A stretch of DNA of 39,992 nucleotides from Candidatus Sulfotelmatobacter sp. (GTDB lineage Bacteria; Acidobacteriota; Terriglobia; Terriglobales; Acidobacteriaceae): positions 1 to 39,992 of the forward strand of contig JADGNQ010000037.1 in the NCBI GenBank assembly GCA_017883385.1. Direction: 5' to 3'. The translations under genes and the position numbers were made by a program. The notes beneath the pieces are model-generated. The model saw nothing but the letters and a program-made list of their open reading frames with translations, had not been told where the DNA came from and ran no database searches. Positions 17,696-26,184 of the stretch are shown here, one piece after another (within the stretch, counting starts at the first letter, position 1; the number at the start of each line of letters is the position of its first letter).

Positions 17696-18106
17696 CTACC
17701 GTTTGAGTTGCATGTGAATATTGATCCAGTAGTCGCCGTGCGGGGGATGACTGAACCCGCCCGCCATCAGCGCCGCGCGCACACAATTCGCGAATGGCGT
17801 TTCAGGATAAACCAGTACTTCCTGAACTTTGCCATCAGCGTCGAGTCTGAGAAACATATCAAACGGATCGATGCTGGTTCCTCCCGGCAAAGATTGTTTG
17901 CACTCCCTGACACTGGACAAATATTTTTCAGGGAACTCCTTGCCGAGCAGTTCGTCGTACTGCTTACCCGCAGCAGTTTTCAGGTTTGCATCGACAGCGG
18001 CAAGGGCGGCGGCAAGTTGCTTCTTGTCCGCCGCCAAAGACGTTGATGCAAGAGACAGCAGAACGGCGAGAAGGGCCACAAGATTTCGGCAGATCTTCAA
18101 ACTCAT
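17696..18106 (-). CDS. Small secreted protein with TonB-C-like end
   Basis: A 136-residue protein starting MSLKICRNLVALLAVLLSLASTSLAA, a clear signal peptide ending near SLAAD. GAGGAGG lies upstream of the chosen ATG 18106. The mature protein has a helical first third (KKQLAAALAAVDANLKTAAG), a Cys in RECKQSL, and a C-terminal segment DADGKVQEVLVYPETPFANCVRAALMAGGF that resembles the TonB C-terminal fold, ending in INIHMQLKR. It sits between manC and the mutase gene in the GDP-mannose run. I do not know its role; periplasmic binding or envelope assembly is a guess. Confidence 0.75.
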   Translation of the reverse strand: MSLKICRNLVALLAVLLSLASTSLAADKKQLAAALAAVDANLKTAAGKQYDELLGKEFPEKYLSSVRECKQSLPGGTSIDPFDMFLRLDADGKVQEVLVYPETPFANCVRAALMAGGFSHPPHGDYWINIHMQLKR

Positions 18107-18172
18107 AACTCCGGCCTCCTCAACTCTCCGTTCAGCCAGTTTGTCCCGCCTCGAAAAATCACGAGTGCGCAA

Positions 18173-19279
18173 TCACGTCAGCTTGTCCATCTTCTTCTCG
18201 TCCAGATACTTTACGACCTTGCCCACATCCTGCGCATGCTGCCGGGTTGTAATCAGCAACGCGTCCGGAGTTTCCACCACCACCAGATCGCTGACGCCCA
18301 CAGCCGCAACAAACTTTCCCGGAGCATAAACATAGTTACCGCGTGCATTCAGCAAGAACACACCAGAACCGGCCACCAGATTGCCTTCCGGCGGGTTGCT
18401 CTTGGCGTTGTGGTGCTCGTGCAGCGCCGCCCAGGAACCCAGGTCATTCCAGCCAAAGTCAGCCGGCAGACAGAAGATATTTCCCGCCTGCTCGCCCTTG
18501 GCCGACCGCGGCTCGAGCACCGCATAGTCCACACTGATGTTCTCGCACTTCGGATACAGTCTCCGAAAGGTTGCAGCAAACTTGCGCGTGCCGAACGCCC
18601 CCGCGATTTCTTCGAGCAACGGTGCCGTCTTCGGCAGATGTTCCCGCAGCGCCTCGGCGAGCGTCCGCGCACTCCATAAGAACATGCCGCTGTTCCAGAA
18701 GTAATTTCCTGCGGCGACAAATTCCGCAGCCTTCTCCGCGTCCGGCTTCTCCGTGAAGCGGCGCACGCGCAGGGCTTCCCGAAACGCGCTCCCTGCCTCA
18801 ATGTACCCGTACCCGGTTTCCGCACGACTCGGCCGGATGCCGAGCACCACGATGTTCGCGCCAGCCGCTGCGATCTCGATCCCACGTTCCAGAGTCTCAC
18901 GATACTGCTCCTCGTCCGCGATCACGTGATCGGAGGGGAACAAGCCAATCACCGCTTCAGGATTCTCACGCAGCAAAAGGAAAGCAGCCAGGCCAATGGC
19001 GGGAGCAGTATTCCGTCCTACCGGCTCGGCCAGCACCTGCGCTCTCGGCAACTTCGGAAGCTGCTTCAGGATTGCCGGCCGTAGATCTTCATTGGTAATG
19101 ATCCAAAGTCTTTTCGCCGGAGCCAGCGGCAACAAGCGGGCCACGGTCTGCTGAATCATGGTCTGCTTGCCGTCGAGCGCCAGCAACTGCTTGGCGCGCT
19201 TCCTCCGGCTCAACGGCCAGAAGCGCGTCCCGCGCCCCCCAGCCAGAATTACGGGATAGAAATTTGAGTTCTTAGCCAC
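18173..19279 (-). CDS. manC: Mannose-1-phosphate guanylyltransferase
   Basis: A nucleotidyltransferase of about 368 residues. It has the N-terminal GTP loop VILAGGRGTRFWPLSR, KQLLAL, VGRNTAPAIGLAA, GLFPSDHVI, GYGYIEAG, FTEKPD, NYFWNSGMFLW, ISVDYAVLEP and GWNDLGSW, all hallmarks of GDP-mannose pyrophosphorylase. It lacks the C-terminal isomerase domain of two-domain ManC/AlgA enzymes; a separate manA lies just upstream. The start is not an ATG: GTG 19279 gives MAKNSNFYPVILAGG, and TTG 19318 is a weaker alternative. The product, GDP-mannose, feeds polysaccharide or LPS glycosylation. Confidence 0.93.
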   Translation of the reverse strand: MAKNSNFYPVILAGGRGTRFWPLSRRKRAKQLLALDGKQTMIQQTVARLLPLAPAKRLWIITNEDLRPAILKQLPKLPRAQVLAEPVGRNTAPAIGLAAFLLLRENPEAVIGLFPSDHVIADEEQYRETLERGIEIAAAGANIVVLGIRPSRAETGYGYIEAGSAFREALRVRRFTEKPDAEKAAEFVAAGNYFWNSGMFLWSARTLAEALREHLPKTAPLLEEIAGAFGTRKFAATFRRLYPKCENISVDYAVLEPRSAKGEQAGNIFCLPADFGWNDLGSWAALHEHHNAKSNPPEGNLVAGSGVFLLNARGNYVYAPGKFVAAVGVSDLVVVETPDALLITTRQHAQDVGKVVKYLDEKKMDKLT

Positions 19280-19354
19280 TGGCCCCAACGCTCCAGCCAA
19301 TCTCGTGTCGCAAAACAAATCTGAAATCGCAAATCTGAAATCTGAAGTGTCTTC

Positions 19355-20356
19355 CTAAATCCGTATTTCCGGCTCCGGCAGCGGTTTGCCAGGCACATAC
19401 GCCCTCAGAAACTCCAGCGCCCACTGCGGACGCACGCCGAAGGTTCCAACACAGGCCGGAACCACAACCGCATCGCCCTTCGCGAGTGTGACAGGATCCA
19501 TCCCGGCAGCCTCGATCACTCCGCAGCCTTCAATCGCCACCAGAATCTGCACCGAACTCTTTCCGGAATCATCACGCGTCGCCAGTTCCAGCGGTTCCTT
19601 GGCTTCAAACATATCCACCACAAAATAGGGAGCCGCCACCAGCGGCGCATGCCGGTTCTTGCTGCCGTCCATCTGCTCCGGCGCCGGGCGAACCACCTTC
19701 CCCGAGTTCACTTTCAACTTCACCGCCGCCATGCCGTCTTTCAAGTGCAGTTCGCGCGGACGCCCGTAGTCATACAAGCGATACGTGGTATCGGACTGCT
19801 GCTGCGTTTCGACGATTACCGATCCCGGCCCCAGCGTGTGCACCGTCCCGCCGGCAACGTAGATCATGTCGCCCGCATAAACGTTAATCCAGTTGAGCAT
19901 TTCCTCTGCCCGCTTCTGATGAATCGATTCTTCCAGTTGCTTCACGGTGACACCCGGCTTAAGGCCCAACCCAATCTGCGAGCCCGGCTTGGCATGCGCG
20001 ACATACCAGCACTCGGTCTTGCCCCACGGCTGGCCCACGCGCAAGGCCTGCTTATCGTCTGGATGAACTTGCACCGAAAGCTTCTCGTGCGGGAAAAGAA
20101 ACTTGAGCAGCAACGGAAATCGTTTCGCGTCCCGCGCCGCCTCGCCCACCAGCTCCCGCTGATACTGCTCACCTAACTGCGCCAGCGTCTTACCGGTGAA
20201 CGGACCGTTGGCCACCTTGCAATCGTCGCCGCTCAGCCACGCCTCTCCGATCTTCTCCTCGAACTTGTGATTCGGGTAAATCGGTGAGAGGTCGTGCGTG
20301 CCCCATGGGCGCGGATCGAATCCCGGAAGCATCAACAGTGGATAGAGTTGAGTCAT
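19355..20356 (-). CDS. manA: Class I mannose-6-phosphate isomerase
   Basis: A 333-residue cupin-type isomerase. Zinc ligands are visible in LSVQVHPDD (Gln and His), GKTECWYV (Glu) and GGTVHTLG (His). The N-terminal PWGTHDL and RPWG motif and the YRLYDYGRPRELH block are family signatures. It converts fructose-6-phosphate to mannose-6-phosphate, the first step toward GDP-mannose. The order isomerase, guanylyltransferase, small secreted protein, mutase on one strand with gaps of 50-75 bases suggests one operon. No strong ribosome-binding site precedes the ATG. Confidence 0.94.
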   Translation of the reverse strand: MTQLYPLLMLPGFDPRPWGTHDLSPIYPNHKFEEKIGEAWLSGDDCKVANGPFTGKTLAQLGEQYQRELVGEAARDAKRFPLLLKFLFPHEKLSVQVHPDDKQALRVGQPWGKTECWYVAHAKPGSQIGLGLKPGVTVKQLEESIHQKRAEEMLNWINVYAGDMIYVAGGTVHTLGPGSVIVETQQQSDTTYRLYDYGRPRELHLKDGMAAVKLKVNSGKVVRPAPEQMDGSKNRHAPLVAAPYFVVDMFEAKEPLELATRDDSGKSSVQILVAIEGCGVIEAAGMDPVTLAKGDAVVVPACVGTFGVRPQWALEFLRAYVPGKPLPEPEIRI

Positions 20357-20405
20357 TCAGTGAACTTGCAGATTCCGGCAGGCCGCACGTCATCCGTCGC
20401 AGAAC

Positions 20406-20954
20406 TTAAGGCCGGCCCTCCTGGATGCGCTCCCAAACCAGCTTGCGCTCATGATCTTCACCCATCTCGTGGGTCTTCGCAGTCAACGTAAGGTGGTCGC
20501 CGTCCAGGACGAAATGGCGAACTCCCTCTTCACCCCGTTCTGCCGGGTATAGCGATTGCTTGATGTGGTGCGTTACTGTCGACTTCGTGGCGTCAAGGGT
20601 CCACGTGCCCCAGTACGCATAATAGCCATCGATCGCGGCAACTTTCTCCGCCGCGGCAGCAGCTAGGAACGCCTCTCGCGAGCTGGCCGTCGGCACCGCC
20701 GGTTGCGGGTCTGAAACGATCTGGACGCTCATCCATCCACTGCGATCGTAGACAATCAGCCCCTCAGGGTGCTTGCCGTAGTAGGGATAGATCACCTCCC
20801 CATTTGGTCGAATGGTTTCCAGGCTTACCAGCCGCCACGCACCAAGCAGCCTTTCGCGCACCGGCCCCTCAGCCTTTGTTTGCCCAGATGCGGAGATAAC
20901 CACTGATGAACCGACCGCGAGCAAGCACAGCAGAAGCCAAGATCGGCACAGCAT
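20406..20954 (-). CDS. Exported lipocalin-like domain protein
   Basis: A 182-residue protein from ATG 20954, with GGGAG upstream; 14 additional in-frame N-terminal codons exist but would disrupt the signal peptide MLCRSWLLLCLLAVGSSVV. The mature part has the features of the lipocalin-like domain of family PF13924: LLGAWRLVSLETIRPNGEV, YPYYGKHPEGLIVYDRSGWMSVQI, a central helical insert, and YYAYWGTWTLD followed by strands to the C-terminus. Such proteins form small beta barrels that may bind hydrophobic ligands; no specific ligand can be assigned. It starts 41 bases after the aminotransferase gene and may be in the same transcript. Confidence 0.82.
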   Translation of the reverse strand: MLCRSWLLLCLLAVGSSVVISASGQTKAEGPVRERLLGAWRLVSLETIRPNGEVIYPYYGKHPEGLIVYDRSGWMSVQIVSDPQPAVPTASSREAFLAAAAAEKVAAIDGYYAYWGTWTLDATKSTVTHHIKQSLYPAERGEEGVRHFVLDGDHLTLTAKTHEMGEDHERKLVWERIQEGRP

Positions 20955-20995
20955 GCGAATCTCCCGTCGACAAGAGTATTTCCGCAAGGCTCGCA

Positions 20996-22192
20996 CTACA
21001 GCCCCGCGAAAAACTTCCGCATGCGTTCCAACCCGCGATCCAGTTCAGCCTTTGAAGTCGCATACGAAACGCGAATATGCTCGCCGGTACCGAAGCCCTC
21101 ACCCGGAACGGTAGCGACGTGCACCTCGCGCAACAGCCGCCCCGCCACGTCTGACGCGGACTTCAGCCCGCCCCGTCCGAGGAACGCCGAAATGTTCGGA
21201 TAGGAATAGAACGCTCCTTCCGGCATTGTGCAGGTCACGCCCGGGATCGAGCGCAGCCCTTTCACGACGTGGTCGCGAAGCTCAATGTACTCGCGCCTCA
21301 TCTCCTCCACGCACTCCTGCGGCCCCTTTAGCGCGGCCACAGCCGCCTTTTGCACAATTGACGTCGGATTCGACGTCGACTGGCTCTGCAGTTTCGCCAT
21401 CGCGCTCACCACGGCCGACGGAGCCATGGCGTATCCGAGGCGCCATCCTGTCATGGCGTAAGTTTTCGACAGCGAGCCCAGCACGACGAAGCGCTCTTTG
21501 TATTCCCGCAGGCCACCCACCGAAAAATTCTTTCCCGTGTAATTCAGGTAGACGTAACACTCGTCCGACAGCACCCAGATGCCACGCTGATGGGCCAGAC
21601 GAATGACCTCAGTCATGTCCTCCGGACTCATCACCGCACCCGAAGGATTCGACGGCGAGTTGAGAATGATCACCTTCGTCCGCGGCGTGATCAGTTGAGC
21701 CACCATCTCGGCTGTCACCCGGAATCCCTGCGCTTCGTCCGATTCAAGCAGAACGCAATTCCCACCGGCGTAGCGCACGATATCTTTGAAAGAAACCCAG
21801 TATGGAACAGGAAGAATCACTTCGTCGCCGTGATCCACCAGAACTTGAATCGCATTGAACAGCGCATGCTTGCCGCCAGTCGAGGCGATCACTTCCTCGC
21901 GCCGGTAATCCGAGTCGAAATCCACGTTGTGGCGGTGCGCAATGGCATCGCGCAACTCGGGAGTACCGGCGACAGCGGTGTACTTCGTGAAGTTACCCTG
22001 AATCGCGGCTATCGCGGCGTCTTTGATGTGCTGCGGCGTGGCAAAATGCGGCTCGCCCGCGCCGAAATCGACCACGTCAATTCCCTGCGAACGCAGCTTG
22101 TCGGCCTCGGCCACCACCGCCATGGTGGCGGAGGGTTCGATGCGATTGATTCTTTCCGTCAGTCTCAGCGCTTCCGTCGTTGCCGTAGTCAT
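20996..22192 (-). CDS. Class I/II (aspartate-type) aminotransferase
   Basis: A 398-residue PLP enzyme, close in pattern to the class Ib aspartate aminotransferases. Key blocks: FGAGEPHFATP, STGGKHALFNA, PVPYWVSF (the pyridine-stacking Tyr/Trp region), ILNSPSNPSGAV, SDECYVYL (Asp that binds the PLP nitrogen), the PLP-lysine in SLSKTYAMTGWRLGY near residue 240, and the carboxylate-binding Arg in HIRVSYA near the C-terminus. It would interconvert aspartate and oxaloacetate, or a related pair. The ATG overlaps the coaD stop codon (ATGA on the minus strand), so translation is coupled. Confidence 0.93.
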   Translation of the reverse strand: MTTATTEALRLTERINRIEPSATMAVVAEADKLRSQGIDVVDFGAGEPHFATPQHIKDAAIAAIQGNFTKYTAVAGTPELRDAIAHRHNVDFDSDYRREEVIASTGGKHALFNAIQVLVDHGDEVILPVPYWVSFKDIVRYAGGNCVLLESDEAQGFRVTAEMVAQLITPRTKVIILNSPSNPSGAVMSPEDMTEVIRLAHQRGIWVLSDECYVYLNYTGKNFSVGGLREYKERFVVLGSLSKTYAMTGWRLGYAMAPSAVVSAMAKLQSQSTSNPTSIVQKAAVAALKGPQECVEEMRREYIELRDHVVKGLRSIPGVTCTMPEGAFYSYPNISAFLGRGGLKSASDVAGRLLREVHVATVPGEGFGTGEHIRVSYATSKAELDRGLERMRKFFAGL

Positions 22193-22734
22193 GCCTTCTT
22201 CTTCCTTTTCCTCGGTACTTCTACCCGTCGTGTGTCCCGAAGTTTGTATGCGGGTTCCAGTTTCTCCCGCAGCTTTTGTTCCACCGCGTCAGGGACGAGG
22301 TCTTTGACTGGCCCCCCCGCCTGCGCCACCTCGCGCACCAGACGCGAACTAACGTATGAATATTTGACGGCCGGCATCATAAACACTGTTTCCAGCGTCG
22401 GTTCGAGCTTGCGATTCATGAGCGCCATCTGCAGCTCATACTCGTAGTCGCTGATGGCGCGAATGCCGCGCAACACACACATGGCATCAATCGACTTGGC
22501 GTATTCCACCATCAGGCCGTCGAACGTGTCGATGCGAACATTGCTCCAATCGGCCGTAAGGTGTTGCAGCATCTCGAGCCGCTCCCCCAGGCTGAACATC
22601 GGGGTCTTCTCCGAATTGCGCAGAATCGCAACCACCAGCTGTTCGAACATCTTGCTGCCTCGCTCAATCAAATCGAGGTGCCCGTTGGTGGGCGGATCAA
22701 ACGAACCGGGATAGACAGCAATGCCCTTATTCAA
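22189..22734 (-). CDS. coaD: Phosphopantetheine adenylyltransferase
   Basis: A 181-residue nucleotidyltransferase. The N-terminal IAVYPGSFDPPTNGHLD carries the T/HxGH motif (TNGH), and the adenylyl-binding region RGIRAISDYEYELQMALMNR and VSSRLVREVAQAGG are typical. It makes dephospho-CoA in CoA synthesis. The gene begins with TTG at 22734, with GAGG upstream; there is no ATG nearby that keeps the conserved N-terminus. The last 20 residues (RRVEVPRKRKKKA) form a very basic tail not usual for CoaD. Its stop overlaps the aminotransferase start by four bases. Confidence 0.95.
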   Translation of the reverse strand: MNKGIAVYPGSFDPPTNGHLDLIERGSKMFEQLVVAILRNSEKTPMFSLGERLEMLQHLTADWSNVRIDTFDGLMVEYAKSIDAMCVLRGIRAISDYEYELQMALMNRKLEPTLETVFMMPAVKYSYVSSRLVREVAQAGGPVKDLVPDAVEQKLREKLEPAYKLRDTRRVEVPRKRKKKA

Positions 22735-22926
22735 TCGTCCTCACAGGAAAAGCTGCGGCACCGGCAATATGCGTACCAGCAATCTGAGCAATGTAGAGCA
22801 AAGGAGATTTTATGCGGGTGGAAGCAACAATGGCAATCGCCGATTGGGAATGCCGGACGGAAGACTAGGGGGAGCCCCGGGCGCAGCACAAAGAATCGCC
22901 GCGCCCGGAGGCAACGAACTTCATCC

Positions 22927-24039
22927 TTACCGCTTGGCCGCCACCGGCACCTTGACCGGTTCCGTCGGAGCGCTCGGCATCGTCGTCACGCGTGCGCCCG
23001 AAGGCGGCGTGGTCGGCGCGGGAACAGCCGCCGGTTGCGCCGGGCCTTGAGTCAATCCCAACGCCTTGCGCACCTCCGTGTCGAGTCTGGCCATGACGTC
23101 CTTGTTGTCTTTCAGGAACTGGCGGGCATTCTCGCGGCCCTGGCCAATGCGCTCGCCTTTATAGCTGAACCACGAGCCGGACTTTTCGAGAATGTTGTTG
23201 ACGACAGCAATGTCGAGCAGGTCGCCTTCGCGCGAAATGCCTTCTCCGTAGAGAATGTCGAACTCCGCCTCGCGGAAGGGCGCCGCCACTTTGTTCTTCA
23301 CAATTTTTACGCGGGTGCGCGAGCCGGTGACGATGTCGCCTTCCTTGATGGCTGCGATCCGCCGGATATCAATGCGCACCGATGAATAAAACTTCAGCGC
23401 GCGCCCGCCGGTGGTCGTTTCCGGATTGCCGAACATCACGCCAATCTTTTCGCGAATCTGGTTAATGAAGATGAGGCAAGTGCGCGACTTGGAAACGGTC
23501 CCGGTCAGCTTGCGCAGCGCCTGCGACATCAACCGCGCCTGCAGTCCCATGTGGCTGTCGCCCATTTCTCCGTCGAGTTCGGCCTTGGGCACCAGCGCCG
23601 CCACCGAATCCACCACGAGCACGTCAATGGCGTTCGAGCGCACCAGCGCTTCCGTAATCTCCAGCGCCTGCTCGCCATAGTCAGGCTGCGAGACCAGCAG
23701 GTTGTCCACATCCACACCGAGTTTCTTGGCATAGCCGGGATCGAGCGCGTGCTCGGCGTCCACAAACGCGGCCATGCCGCCCATCTTCTGCGCCTCGGCA
23801 ATTACCTGCAGAGTAATCGTGGTCTTGCCCGATGACTCAGGCCCGAACACTTCCACCACGCGTCCGCGCGGAAAGCCGCCCACGCCCAGGGCCGCGTCGA
23901 ATGAAATCGACCCGGTCGGGATCACCGCGATGGGCACGATCGCTTCCTTCGACCCCAACCGCATGATCGAGCCCTTGCCGAATTGTTTTTCAATCTGTGT
24001 AAACGCTAACTCAATTGCCTTGCCCCGTTCGTCCGCCAT
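22927..24039 (-). CDS. recA: Recombinase RecA
   Basis: A 370-residue RecA. Walker A is GPESSGKT (residues 66-73); the Walker B region is [10 protein letters not shown]; loops L1 ([12 protein letters not shown]) and L2 ([17 protein letters not shown]) are intact; and the C-terminal domain follows with FKDNKD-type helices. AAAGGAG lies upstream of the ATG. It drives strand exchange and SOS induction. The last 40 residues are unusual: instead of the acidic tail of E. coli RecA there is a Pro/Ala/Thr-rich segment ending KVPVAAKR with almost no acidic residue. I see no GAAC-N4-GTTC or CTGT-N8-ACAG LexA box in the promoter region. Confidence 0.98.
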   Translation of the reverse strand: MADERGKAIELAFTQIEKQFGKGSIMRLGSKEAIVPIAVIPTGSISFDAALGVGGFPRGRVVEVFGPESSGKTTITLQVIAEAQKMGGMAAFVDAEHALDPGYAKKLGVDVDNLLVSQPDYGEQALEITEALVRSNAIDVLVVDSVAALVPKAELDGEMGDSHMGLQARLMSQALRKLTGTVSKSRTCLIFINQIREKIGVMFGNPETTTGGRALKFYSSVRIDIRRIAAIKEGDIVTGSRTRVKIVKNKVAAPFREAEFDILYGEGISREGDLLDIAVVNNILEKSGSWFSYKGERIGQGRENARQFLKDNKDVMARLDTEVRKALGLTQGPAQPAAVPAPTTPPSGARVTTMPSAPTEPVKVPVAAKR

Positions 24040-24089
24040 GGAGTGGCTCCTTTATGAGTGCCGAACTAAATGAAATCTAATCTGGCCGG

Positions 24090-24095
24090 ATTATA
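24090..24095 (-). promoter_or_regulatory. Consensus -10 TATAAT of recA
   Basis: On the minus strand a perfect TATAAT lies about 50 bases before the recA ATG. The matching -35 (near 24113-24118) is weak. Position and perfection make it the likely recA promoter. Confidence 0.45.
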
Positions 24096-24187
24096 CATAC
24101 AGATCGAAGCGAAGAAAAGGCGAATCACTATATTTACGGTGGAAATCGTCCCGAAACGGGCACATCAGGGGGAACCAATCTTCCGGT

Positions 24188-24295
24188 TGTCATCCTGAGG
24201 ACCGCGCTCTTTGCGGGCCGAAGGATCTCTGCACTTGCCGGCAGCACCGATCTCCCCGGCGAGTGCATAGGTTCTTCGCTTCGCTCAGAATGACA
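24188..24295. repeat. 108-bp imperfect palindrome (MITE-like), family C, full copy
   Basis: The ends are TGTCATCCTGAG and CTCAGAATGACA, inverted repeats with one mismatch. A second inner inverted repeat (AGGATCTCTGCACTTGCCGG against the complement of the right half) matches at about 16 of 21 positions, so nearly the whole element can fold on itself. It ends one base before the thyX-like stop codon. One-armed relatives lie at 27041 and 37013. It carries no gene and is a candidate non-autonomous mobile palindrome. Confidence 0.65.
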
Positions 24296-24296
24296 T

Positions 24297-25985
24297 CTAC
24301 CGCTGGAGCAGATCCACCGGCGCCGTCACGTCATGCACTCGGAAATACTTGGCCAGCGCCGGATACTTCCGCGCCACCGCCTCATACATCGCATACGCCA
24401 CATTCCGATACGACACGTGCCCCGCCGGCGTAGTCCTCAACTCGGAAATGTAGACCACCTCGGCGAAGTCCATCTTGAACAACGCCCGCTTGCGGAACGC
24501 CAGCGGAATCGCATATTGCGAATTCTCTTCTGCCTCCGGCGTGCCACGCTTAGCCAAGCTTTCCACCGCCGTTTGCACCCGCCGCATCGCCGCCTCGAAC
24601 CGCCCGCGCACGCCCGCATCTTCCATGTCGAGCAGCATCTCGTACCCATGCTGCGTGGTGAATCCCTGCATCACCTGGATGCACCGGCGATGACGATGCA
24701 TGTCGCGGAACCCGCCCGTATCCATCAGAATGTCGAAGCGGAACTGCTGCCCCGCGCGAAATCCGCGCAACATTTCGTCGTGCTTTCCGCGGTGCCGCAG
24801 CCCCAGATCAATAATCTCCCGCCGTCGCCTCTCGCCAGCCACCTGTACCGCCTGCCGAATCTGCCGGTAGGAATGGTGGCAGTGCTCGTAGAGCAGCGTG
24901 GTCGCGATCTCCACTTCCAGTGACTCTTCGTCGAGCAAATCCACAATCGCTTTCGACGGCGCCAGCGGCTCGTCAGCCATCAACTCCCGCGCCGCTTGCC
25001 GCAACTCTCGCCGCGTCGCCATCTCATACTCATTCGGATCGGCATACTTCACCAGCGTCGGAGCCACCCGCACCTCACGCAGTAGCTCCTGCTCAGCCCG
25101 CGCCCCCAACTCAGGATTCACCGCCCGAATCGCCGCAACCAGATCCTGCAGCGACTCCGCATTCACGTTGTAAGCCGCCCCAGTCGCCGCCTTCTTCAGC
25201 GATTCGCCCAGCACGCGCACCTCTTTATGCGTATGCGACAGCAGATGCGCCACCTGCGTCTCCAGTGTGCGCGCATTCACAATTTCCCCGAGCGAAGTAT
25301 TCGTCGCCAGAGGCAACAGATACCGCGTGATGTCGAACGCCCGCGCCTTCAGCGTGCGCTCGTACGCGTCCTGCTTCATGTCCGCAGGCTTCGGCGTGAT
25401 GCTGATCAGGTACCCGGCCATGTGCGCCGAAAGGGCCTCATACTCGGCGAAAAGAAAATCCAGAGTCTCCCGATAGAGCGTGCGCCCCTCGTCGTCCGCG
25501 CCGAAGTCGGGAGTGAAATAGCCGCTCTTCTTGAAATCCTGATACCGCGTTGACCGCTCCTGCCCATCCCAGCGCTGCTCGTCGGCCACTTCGATAGCCG
25601 CCAGAATCGACAGTCTCTCGACCGCAAGTGCAATGTGCGCCAGATCGGCAATTGACCGATGCCCGTACTGAAAATAAAACGTGTTAAGAAATTTCTCCGC
25701 CTTCTGCGTGCTGATCTCGCGCAGCGACTCTTTCATCGACAGCGACGACCGCGAATACTTGGCCATCGCGTAGGCCTGAATCTCCGGCTCCACGCCGAAT
25801 ACGGCGAATACCTCGGTCGAAGGCGCGTCCGACAAAGTCTTTTCGAGCGGCGCCACGGGCTCGGTAGCCGACGCTCTCTGCGTCAAGCGGTGTCCCGGAC
25901 CAGCGGAACCCGCGTCCGCCGCCGATGAATTCTTGTTGGATGGATCGGGCATCGCGATCACTTCATTCGTCACAGTCTGGGGCAT
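24297..25985 (-). CDS. Long two-repeat ThyX (FAD-dependent thymidylate synthase family)
   Basis: About 562 residues from ATG 25985 (ATG 25952 is possible); the open frame runs further upstream through an intergenic repeat and that part is discarded. Two ThyX-like halves are visible. The first has FQYGHRSIADLAHIAL and ERSTRY; the second has HCHHSYRQ and RDMHRHRRCIQVMQ. Classical ThyX has RHRxxSxxxxSxRY in one place; here RHR survives only in the second half and SxRY only in the first. Long ThyX-like proteins are, as I recall, known from Chlamydia and Acidobacteria. The reaction would be dUMP to dTMP with folate and FAD, but catalysis is uncertain given the split motif. It is transcribed divergently from fabG. 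Confidence 0.75.
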   Translation of the reverse strand: MPQTVTNEVIAMPDPSNKNSSAADAGSAGPGHRLTQRASATEPVAPLEKTLSDAPSTEVFAVFGVEPEIQAYAMAKYSRSSLSMKESLREISTQKAEKFLNTFYFQYGHRSIADLAHIALAVERLSILAAIEVADEQRWDGQERSTRYQDFKKSGYFTPDFGADDEGRTLYRETLDFLFAEYEALSAHMAGYLISITPKPADMKQDAYERTLKARAFDITRYLLPLATNTSLGEIVNARTLETQVAHLLSHTHKEVRVLGESLKKAATGAAYNVNAESLQDLVAAIRAVNPELGARAEQELLREVRVAPTLVKYADPNEYEMATRRELRQAARELMADEPLAPSKAIVDLLDEESLEVEIATTLLYEHCHHSYRQIRQAVQVAGERRRREIIDLGLRHRGKHDEMLRGFRAGQQFRFDILMDTGGFRDMHRHRRCIQVMQGFTTQHGYEMLLDMEDAGVRGRFEAAMRRVQTAVESLAKRGTPEAEENSQYAIPLAFRKRALFKMDFAEVVYISELRTTPAGHVSYRNVAYAMYEAVARKYPALAKYFRVHDVTAPVDLLQR

Positions 25986-26060
25986 GAGTGTGGGAATGGT
26001 ACTCGGCGACCTTGTGGAATAGCAATGCGATTCGTCGACTCCCATTTCGCGAAGAAACAT

Positions 26061-26104
26061 GTGGGGACAGCCGCCCTCGGCTGTCCGGTCGAGCGAAGCT
26101 CGAC
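26061..26104. repeat. Two-hairpin intergenic repeat, family A, copy 1
   Basis: GTGGGGACAGCCGCCC starts a perfect 9-bp hairpin (GGACAGCCG, loop CCCT, CGGCTGTCC) at 26065-26086. A second hairpin of 7 bp with a GAA loop (GTCGAGC-GAA-GCTCGAC) follows at 26088-26104. The other copy is at 36931. It lies between the divergent thyX-like and fabG genes. Confidence 0.8.
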
Positions 26105-26131
26105 TGCGTTCTCGCGCGACCTCTCCCCGCG

Positions 26132-26137
26132 TATAAT
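26132..26137 (+). promoter_or_regulatory. Consensus -10 TATAAT of fabG
   Basis: A perfect TATAAT lies 47 bases before the fabG ATG, just after repeat family A. The -35 region (TTCTCG with 17-base spacing) is poor. The leader includes GGGAGAA as ribosome-binding site. Confidence 0.5.
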
Positions 26138-26184
26138 TCGGCGTTCCACCGCAATCATTCAACCCAGCACTCGGGAGAACTCTC

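Noticed and set aside
16215-17717. 500-codon open frame on the plus strand
   Set aside because: Exact antisense of the phosphohexomutase, whose four catalytic motifs are intact; Arg/His-rich translation.
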